Below are positions 36,815 through 64,000 of a DNA stretch of 64,000 bases, piece by piece. Positions within the stretch are counted from its first letter, which is position 1. Each line of letters begins with the position of its first letter. The notes below the pieces were generated by a model. That model did not search any database. It was not told the DNA's origin and saw only the letters and a list, made by a program, of their open reading frames with translations. Source of the DNA: Lotus japonicus (lineage: Eukaryota > Streptophyta > Magnoliopsida > Fabales > Fabaceae); NCBI RefSeq assembly GCF_012489685.1, contig NC_080043.1, forward strand, positions 15,308,223-15,372,222, given 5' to 3'. Made by a program: the position numbers and the translations under genes.

Positions 36815-39800
36815 CTGCATAGAAATTTAAGATGATGAAATCAACTGCTTCATTAAAGATACAACCACTAGCAAACAATTAACCCTACCTGAAATTTTTA
36901 AACAAACCAAATTACCTTCGGACTTAGACCAGATGCAAGGAGTCATCAGCTGGAGATCAGAAGCAAAAAATTAGTTATTCTCTTGTCTAATATTTTTTAT
37001 ATCTATCATCTGGCCATTAAATATTCTGTCTCAATGCTTAATCTAAAATGCACTTTGGAGCTTTAAGAAATGAAACTCAAAGTTCCTTGAGACCAAGGGA
37101 CCAGTAAACCTGCTCGGATAACAACACACTATACATGCTGAAATTTAATAATGGAATGGAATCAAATCAAATCATAAAAGAAAGTGGGGCTTAGTACTTG
37201 CTTGAAGGTGTTAGACAGAAAACCTGTGAAATGAACATAACTAGTAATAGGGTCCTTTTAAGAAGCTCCCAACACAGTGCGTCTGGAGTCTGAATTTGCC
37301 ATATGAGTAATAATATATTGTGTTCGAATACACAGTAGAAAACCACAGTATCACCAAAATCACGGTGGACTACACAAAAGCTAAGGGATGTTGCTTCTTT
37401 CAACCGTAATTTTGGAAAACATAGATTTCCAAATGCACCTTTAAGTAAACAAAAAGTTGCAATAATACAGACCTTTGTCATGATGCTAACTTGTAAGTAT
37501 GGCAGCATTCACTTCACTTTGGCATCTTTAAACACTGTGATATGTCAATAACCTCTCCAACAGGACAGTTGGAGACATCTTCAAAGGAAAGAAGTGTCAG
37601 TCTTCTCCAAATCTTCTAAAATGCTTTACTGGAATTTTGGGTCATGTTTTAGAACGAAATTCTAATAACTAATTCATATATAAGAGTTTTCATGCCAAGA
37701 AGCTACCTGTCCCCGAAGGATAGCTTAAGTGGTAAGAGCTAGGGATATAAGGGTTGGGAGGGATGAAGGGTGAAGGGTCCAGGGTTCGAACCCTAAGGAG
37801 GACTAATTTACAAACATTACTAACAACTAACATTTGCCAATCAAAAAAAATGCCAAGAAGCTACCTTACATGTTTCATTGTTTCCACTTTCCATACAATA
37901 GCAAATCAAAGTAATAATCATACAGTGCAAACAAAAGTGGGAATAATACCAAAAATACTTGTACTAAAAATTATATTACATGGAAAAGTGGAGATAAAAC
38001 AAATTCTGGAAGCTGAAACTTACATTTCCCTCTCCCTTTGGTGCAAACTCTATAGCTTCCTCTCTTTTCCATTCCTAATGAGCTCTAATTGACATACAGC
38101 TCTTACATATATCCTAATTGAATATCAAAATGCAACAGTGAGGTAAAACATCAAAACACCAGAATCTAAAGTCAGATAATCTTAGCAAAGTGTAGTCAGA
38201 ATTTCAGAAAATAACATCATGTAACAGATTGGCAAATGCATCAGTAGAATCAAACCTGTTCGATTGCCAATTGCGGCGCGGGGGCACTCCAGCACAATAA
38301 TCAAGTCACAAGAGCTCCATTTGACGCTCACATGCTCCATTCATTGATCAACCAAGTAGAATCAAACCTTACAATTTCCGCGCCGCGCCGGTGTTGGTGG
38401 TTCTTTGCCCCATTGGTGGCTTACTTGAGGCGCTTCTCCACCACAGAGAATCACCGCTCTCACCTCTCTCGGCTCCGTTTTTCTTTGTTTCTATAGTGTG
38501 ATGCTGGAACTAATTAAGAGTTTAGCCAAATGAGGTCATAAAGCTTTTTCATGAGGGTTTAGCCAAACTAAGGTACATTTCCATTAGGGGAAAAAAGAAT
38601 TTGAGACAATGAGAGGTCACATTTCAGGAGAGTGGAAGGGAAGGCGCGGAACAATTGCTTCAAAATAGTTACCGAAAATATTTAAGGGTTATATAAAATT
38701 TGGTCCATATATGATAAGCTAGGTTTGAAAATGGTTCATCTTCTTCGAAGCAAACCACTAGTTTTGGTCCTTTTGAAGGTAGTGGTCTAGTGACCTTACC
38801 ACATGGCTCCATCAGTCCTACGTGTAATTGTCACGTGTTTAATGAAGCTTACGTGAAGTTTTTTTTTCATTTCTCTTTAAACTAGTTTTATACCCGTGCA
38901 TTCACGGGTGAAATTTGATATATATTAGTATTATTTTTATATGGTTTAAAAATTATAAAGTAAATGGAGTTAAGTGTAGATAACAATGACTATTTAAAAA
39001 AAAAAAAAACAATGCAAGTTTAACTGAAATAGTGGAAACGTTATTATACACTTATCAACATCTAAGCTTTTAGTATTAATCAGACATTTTGTCTTTAAAA
39101 TTAAAAGTTAAGGTTAATGGACTATTTCTTGTACATTAAAACATGAGTATCCTCTTTGAAAGACTTGTTTTGTAAACATACTACAAAATGTGACACGTGG
39201 ATTATCTAAAGATCTTGAAATTAGAAGACACCATAATAGGTCCATTTAAGCACATTGTCACGTTCCAAAGTTTAATTCCAAATATGTCATCATATTGAAA
39301 CCAATGCACATTTATAAGCAAGAAAAAAAACCATGTTTGCTTTCATAGTCTGATAATGAATTAAAAGAAAAATGGTCATTCTGCTACATGTTTCAAAAGT
39401 ATCATCATTGTGAATTTCACATTGTTTGACATGATCACTCGACAGTGGCCGGTTCATCCTTGCTACAAAGCTCTATAATAGATTGGAAATCCCTGAAAAT
39501 AAAGAAAAAATATATAAGAGAATGATTGTGTAAGAGAGAGTTTCCATGTTGTGTCTTTATTATGTAGTATAAGATTAATAATTTAGCGTCAATAGCTACG
39601 GCAGGCAACTTCTTCTCCCTGAAAATTTCAGAACCATCAATTTCATCACAAAATAACATGATGACCTGCCCGTGTCATAGAGTCGGGGCAACCAAGCTCA
39701 ACCACAGCTCGGGACAACAAAACTTCATTGTGACTTTATCTATATTTACAAAAAGATCATATTCCAGGTTGAGTATGAAGTACAAACAATGATCCAAGAT

Positions 39801-41083
39801 GCTCAATTAACAATACATATCATAAACCTATCAGTTCACCTAGGATGAGGTTACTGAATACTTGAGGTAAGTTAAAAAACCAGAAAATGCATATTAAACT
39901 GGTTAAGTTATTGGAATGGATCTGATTGAAGTTTTTAAATAAGCATTTCTTCTGTCTAGAACGCATCTGATGATGGAAGATGGCTGTTCTAATTAGGACA
40001 TTATGAATTCCTCTTGCATTTCTTTTCAATATATAACTCACATTACACTTAATTTAAAATAATATATGCAGTGTTATTTGTTTAGTTCTTCTCGTTGTTT
40101 AATGGTTTTGCCAAACTTGAGGTGATCATTTGTGTTTTTAATTTATGACTACATGGTTAATTTTGTCCCCCCAATTAAAACTCTTGTTCTTGGACTGATA
40201 AATGAGAAATATCATGTTTCCATGTGTATTATTAATCTTGGATATCCTCAGCCATGCACTTGCAAAGTTCATTCTTCACTAAGTTGACTTCACTAAGTTG
40301 ACACCACTATGACATGAAGATGAAACAAAATAGGCAATTAATATTTTAAGAGTATGATTTTTGCTTGCAATGCCATATCTTATATGCCAATTGCTGAAGA
40401 GCTATGAATATCCCAGAACTTAATCAATGATAAAGGATATTCTATAAACATTAAATTGCTGAAGAGTTGTGAATATCCCATAACTTAATCATTCTTTTGT
40501 TTTATTTTTCTGCTAAGAAAATAGAACCACAAATGTCTTGTAAAAAGACCCTTTTAATCTCAATAATCACTAAATGCATTTAAATAAGTCCACTATGGTA
40601 TTGCTAGAGCGAGCTTGAAGTCTATCATCACCTATTTGGAATCATGATTTAATTTATGAATTCTATTTAGGCTATGCTCTGATCTGAACAATTATAATGC
40701 TAGATAACAATAAGATGGCTTGCTGCGTAATTATCACTAAATGCACGGGTGGTAAGAAAGTAACAATGAAATTAGAATGTTCTAATAATTAGAACCCATG
40801 TAAAAGATAAAGAACTCACAACATGTAGTATGACAGAAGAGTAGGCACATGAAGATCTTTGTTGTTACCAATCAATTTAAGCTGCAGCCATCCAAGTCCA
40901 TTGTTTTTCATCATGCTCATGCTAAATGCCCCACCTGTAATGTAAATTAAATACGTCATTGCAATGCAGGAGAGAACCACGTGGACCAAATTTCCAGCAA
41001 TCATAAGAAGGAGAAGATGAAATCAAACCTGTATAGAGTGCAAGAAATTTTATTGTATCAAGTACAGTAGTCAAATGTTTGAT
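36815..41083. other. Gene-poor region between the GH1 copies
   Basis: About 4.3 kb of AT-rich DNA with many minus-strand intron-like signals but no recognisable exon chain. A GC-rich patch near 38270-38470 holds short G/C-rich phrases such as GGCGCGGGGGCACTCC and may be the edge of an old promoter or leader. No gene is supported. Confidence 0.4.
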
Positions 41084-41520
41084 TAAAATAGGCAAGGTTT
41101 GATTTTCGTAGGAATTAGAGGGAAATTTAAATTATTAGTGATTTAGTCAAACGTAATTTTATCAAAATAATAAATGACAATTAACTCAGATAGTTTATCA
41201 AATAAGATTCTTGAGATGGAGCAGGGAAGTGGTTAAAATAGGCAAGGTTTGAAATTCCGGACTTATTTTTCTGAACAATTAGTTACTGTAATTTACTAAT
41301 TGATACTAATATCTCGAAATTTAAATTTAAATTTCTCACTTAAAATAGGCAAGGTTTGATTTTCGTAGGAATTAGAGGGAAATTTAAATTATTAGTGATT
41401 TAGTCAAACGTAATTTTATCAAAATAATAAGTGACAATTAACTCAGATAGTTTATCAAATAAGATTCCTGAGGCTGAGATGGAGCAGGGAAGTGGTTAAA
41501 ATAGGCAAGGTTTGAAATTC
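41084..41520. repeat. Direct repeat of about 175 bp, two copies
   Basis: Copy one starts near 41084 and copy two near 41341 (offset 257). Both contain AAAATAGGCAAGGTTTGATT, AATTAGAGGGAAATTTAAAT, GACAATTAACTCAGATAG and GGAGCAGGGAAGTGGTTAAA. Copy two has a 6-bp insertion (CTGAGG/CTGAGA). The copies are nearly identical, so the duplication is recent. No coding potential. Confidence 0.8.
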
Positions 41521-42529
41521 CTAATTTGAAGGAGTTTTGAAATTCAAATTTTGATAGGGAAGTGGTTATAACAAAATTTACAGTGATTTTGTGTAGAATC
41601 ATAAGGAAAAAATCAGAAACATAGAAATCATGTGCTATAATTCGAAATATCTCACCTCAGGACCAGCAATAACATTTTGCCCCCTTTGTCTCCCTGTGTT
41701 GCTGGCTTTCATGTCACTGACAGAGCAAAGAAATGCATATGGCTACAGAAAATTCAAAGCAAAGTTATATATGTATTCTGGCCCTCATGTTACAAAAGAA
41801 AACAGTCCAAAGGACCCAAAAAAAAAAAGAGAAGAAAACAGTTATAAACAAATTAATTATACCTGGCACAAAATCTATCCATTAAGCATTGCTAAATCAA
41901 TCTGTATTTGATCAACACACAAATAAATAAGATAAGTAAGTAAGTAACAGTCCATCATTTAACTGATTTGGACAGAAGTACAAACCAAGATAGAAAGATA
42001 GCAATTATATTTTGATAATACAAAGCAGCTTGATAGATATGGACAAATATATACTCATTTTTATGTCTTACCCTACGTTGATAGGAGTTAAGAAGAAAAA
42101 ACCTTGATTAGTTGTATTCAAGGACTTTGGTGAATACAAAAATGGAGAAAATTTCTTCTCCGTACAGTGATCAGGTCATTGAGTATAGACATAAGTCAAA
42201 CAGCAAAACTACTTAAAATTGCAAGTTTCCTAGAAGACTCATAAAAATCAGCAATTGATATGTATGGGACTAATGCCAATTTAAATCTATTCTCTAAAGG
42301 GTAAAAATTTGTACCACACCACTCAGTAAAGAAGAATCATTGATTAAACCTTCAATAATCACATTCATCTTCAACATTATAAGAACCAATTTGATATGCT
42401 GGATGAGAAAAGTCCATATAATAAGGAAAACCAAGTTGATATGCAGAATAAGAAAACCAAGATGGATCCAGAGACAGAAATTTTTCCACATATCCTTCCA
42501 TTATTCGACCAAATTGTGTATTGGAAAAC

Positions 42530-42650
42530 AGACCTATAAACATTCAAATGTGGAAAAATCCAAGGATCCATAGACAGAAATTTTTTCAGCAAATCCAAAC
42601 TAAAACTAACCTATAAACATTCAGATGTGGAAAAATCAAAGGATCCAAAG
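42530..42650. repeat. Short direct repeat
   Basis: CCTATAAACATTCAAATGTG at 42532 recurs as CCTATAAACATTCAGATGTG at 42611, each followed by GAAAAATC(C)AAGGATCC. A related phrase with GGATCCAGAGACAGAAATTT lies just upstream. About 37 bp per copy, non-coding. Confidence 0.75.
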
Positions 42651-44249
42651 CTATGAAAAATTCTAAATTGAAAGGTTAAATAACTACCTTGCCACTAACA
42701 TCATTATTGATAGTTCATGCTGTAAATTGTCCAAAAAAGTGACACTTGAATCCAGCCGTGCATTGGTGTGAAGACTAAAATTGAAGCAAGCATCTGAAAA
42801 ATCAAAATATAACAAAAGGGGGTTTAGAGTGCTCATAGAGAGAGAAAAAAAAGCATCGAAGCAGTGAGAGAAGAGAGAAGAAATCAAACCACGGTGAAAA
42901 AGCTTGTTGTTATTTCTACAATTTATCAGTACCTGCACAAGTTGAAGTGTTTGGTTAAAACCTCTCACATACAATTTATCAGTACCAGCAAGAAAGGAAA
43001 TATTCAGTCACAAATCATCAAATCATATAATGGAAACATGTCCACTAAATTACTTGCTTGGAAATCCATTTGATGAATTTTTTGTTCTAAACTTGAAATC
43101 TAATCTCTCTCTACTCCCAGGGTCCCTATCCTCTTAAAGAGGACAATGTAGAGAAAAAACAAACATTTTCCAGCTGTATAATACCTTATTATTTCATCTT
43201 TTCCTCTCTGCCCTTGAAACGGAACCCTTACAAAACCCAAACTAACCAACCAAACTCAGCAAAGTAAAGGAATGAAAAAGGTGAAAAATCAAGTCATCAA
43301 CTCCTTTGAAGGACAATAAACCAAACGGAATACACAATAGATTAGGTTGTTGATGTTACCTTGCCTGAGAAAGATGGAAAACGGCTTCGAGTAGGGAAGA
43401 AACAGCGGAATGGCGTCGGTGAGGTCGCGGCGCAGCCTGAGAGGAGGTCGATCGCGGAACGCAGGAACGGCATCGGTGAGGGAAGAAAGGAGTTGAACGG
43501 TGTGAGGGTTTAGGGAGAGAGAATACAGAGTGAGTAACGCATAGAAAGGGAAAGTAGTTGAGAGTAGAAACGACGTAGTTTAAGTGAATGAGAGATTGAA
43601 AGAAGAAATGTTGAAGATCTGCCACGTGGATTAGGGGGGAAGAATAGCTATTGAAATGCCACTTGGAATAGTGGGACCTTGAACAATTCCTATTTCTATA
43701 TATTATGGATTCAATTTTTCCATCGCAGCTCAACACCAACCCACTAATTAACATAAACTCAAACCAAATTAAATCCAAGTAAAATCTCAATATACAACTA
43801 AATCCTCAAACACAATTAGAACATGCAGAATTAAATAGGAGTGTCGTGTACATCGAAGAGAAAATGAAGAGCGACGAGCCACAATGAACGTCAAGGAAAA
43901 TCATAGCAGTTCAAGCGACGGGATTGGAGAAGAGCGATGAAGGAAGGTTGCTGAGGAAGAGAGACGAGATTGCAAAGGAAGAGCAGCAAGGAAGAAGATA
44001 GGTAATGGATTATGAATCCATTATTGTGGAACCTGAATCTCGTGCTTTGTTTAGTGTGCAATTGATTGATGGTTAATAAATTATGGAACGAACCAAAAGT
44101 AAAATAAGAAGCTGCGCGATTAGGACACTTGGCTAACAACAATATTGACAATACAATGATATATTTTATTTATAGTGAGTTCAGTCACTTCAATCAGCAT
44201 GTCATTAGCCAATAACTCAATATAATGGATAATTTCAAATTAAAATTGA
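42651..44249. other. Intergenic DNA, no gene supported
   Basis: GA-rich and GC-richer patches occur at 43360-43560 and 43890-44000. The minus-strand frame at 43790-43356 lacks domain character. Nothing recognisable. Confidence 0.4.
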
Positions 44250-44800
44250 GTCCCTTGAGGCTCGTGGAGCGAAGACACACTCTGCCTTCATGCACCTGAC
44301 TCGGTATTTTGTGAATTGAAAGACCACAAGCTGATCCTGAGGACGAGGCGATCTAGTTTGAAGACACACTACGTCGTCATGCTACAGGCTCAATGTCTTT
44401 TGAACTTGTGGACTAGACGGGATTGACCTGACCACTCTTTGTCGCCTCTTGTACCAGGCGAGCGACCCCACTACATGGCGAGCGAGTACCTATATAGCGA
44501 GTCATCTTACATACGGTGATCAATTAGTCATATCTACTTCATCATGTAGCCAATGCCTTTCATATATGGAGAGTCTCACGTTATTTATGTATTCCTCATG
44601 CCATGTTGACTATTTATTATGCTTTTGGCCCAAAATGACTTGAACCTAAACCTTAGAGAGATTTTGAATTAAGTTTGCATTTTTATTCTTATAAAAGGAG
44701 ATGAATCTCTTGTAATTGACATACTCACTGGAATACCAAAACACGACGGCTAGGCTCTAATAGCTCTAACTCACGATTGACATAGCTTAGTCTCTGTTAT
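44250..44800 (+). repeat. Possible LTR-like remnant
   Basis: A GC-richer block with GGCGAGCGACCCCACTACAT and GGCGAGCGAGTACCTATATA is followed by a TATA-like CTTATAAAAGGAG near 44690 and a leader-like stretch. It resembles an LTR promoter region, but there is no target duplication, PBS or coding part. Confidence 0.28.
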
Positions 44801-45392
44801 TGTCTCACTAAATATGAACAAATAAAAAATCCTATACTAATATACTAGACAGATGTTTGAAATAACAAACTCATTTTTCAATCACAAATAACCATTTTTT
44901 TTAGAGTAATGATATATACACACCTCATATGTTATACACTTCATTTTCACCTATTTTTATTTCTATCTCTCTCCTCTTATTATCTATCATATCTTATACT
45001 TTTTCTCTCTTACTTTTTCTTTTTTCCTATCTCTCTCATCTTCCACCTCTTTCCACCTCAAAGATAAGGTGTGGACAAATAATTATCCTTTTTTTTAATC
45101 CGTGAGGATGTTTCAATCCATTCAAAAACCTTTAGCTGTCTTTTCCGTCCAATGTCTCAACCTTTTAAACCACTTTTTTTTTGAACTTCTTTTAAACCAC
45201 TTAAATAAAATATAATTAGTAAATTAACACACAACATCATCTTTTATTAATAGTACGATAAATTGGGACACTTGACAAGAGGTCATATTACAACACCAGA
45301 ATACCTGAGTTTAGTCACTTCGATCAACATGCCATTAGCCACTAATGACTTTATTTGACATCAAAGGATACTTAATTAACAATAAAACTGAG
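44801..45392. other. 3' flank of GH1 copy B
   Basis: AT-rich, pyrimidine-rich sequence with no coding frame, directly downstream of the stop codon of copy B. Confidence 0.45.

Positions 45393-64000
<18,608 letters not shown>

Noticed and set aside
37754..38092. 112-residue plus-strand frame
   Set aside because: No domain or codon character; it crosses repeat-like text with no transcription context.
43356..43790. 144-residue minus-strand frame in a GC-richer patch
   Set aside because: Arg/Ser/Pro-rich text without a domain, no splice partner; composition alone accounts for it.

Overview
The window is plant nuclear DNA. Genes carry many short GT-AG introns, the background is AT-rich, and LTR retrotransposons, MITEs and small DNA transposons are dense. 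The gene families and the style of the beta-glucosidases fit a dicot, probably a legume; the species is inferred, not shown. No tRNA, rRNA, CRISPR or prokaryotic feature was seen.

Layout from left to right. 156-1331 (+) holds the last two exons of a chloroplast uroporphyrinogen-III C-methyltransferase (siroheme pathway). 2349-3188 (-) is a decayed coiled-coil ORF of transposon type. 5817-8680 (-) is a complete six-exon O-fucosyltransferase-family gene of 560 codons. 9 kb to 22.5 kb is non-genic. It carries Tourist-like and Stowaway MITEs, a deleted hAT transposon with 8-bp target duplications, a hAT-type MITE and a possible solo LTR. From 22882 rightwards lie two tandem GH1 beta-glucosidase genes on the minus strand. 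Copy A (22882-35811) has 13 recognisable exons but a 1-bp deletion in exon 7, so it is a pseudogene. Its intron 11 has swollen to 8.4 kb with a young Ty1/copia element (26031-31195), an older copia fragment and a long-TIR DNA element. Between the copies (36-45 kb) there is one orphan exon, local repeats and a possible LTR. Copy B (45393 to beyond 64000) is open in every visible exon. Its intron 10 is 15.3 kb long, because it holds a copia/TRIM chimera (46250-47540) and a 13.4-kb Ty3/gypsy element of Tat type (47650-61013).

The gypsy element is the most interesting object. It has 792-bp LTRs about 99% identical, a 5-bp target duplication and one gag-pol frame broken by five stops. It has two RNase H-like domains. 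Between integrase and the 3' LTR it carries two antisense genes. The larger encodes a plant mobile domain (PMD) protein, has its own TATA-like box and contains a spliceosomal-type intron in antisense orientation. It lies on the same strand as the host beta-glucosidase gene.

The host genes do not form an operon or pathway. Siroheme synthesis, a Golgi-type glycosyltransferase and secreted glucosidases are simply neighbours. The only functional cluster is the tandem GH1 pair, where one copy has died and the other survives with a giant intron.
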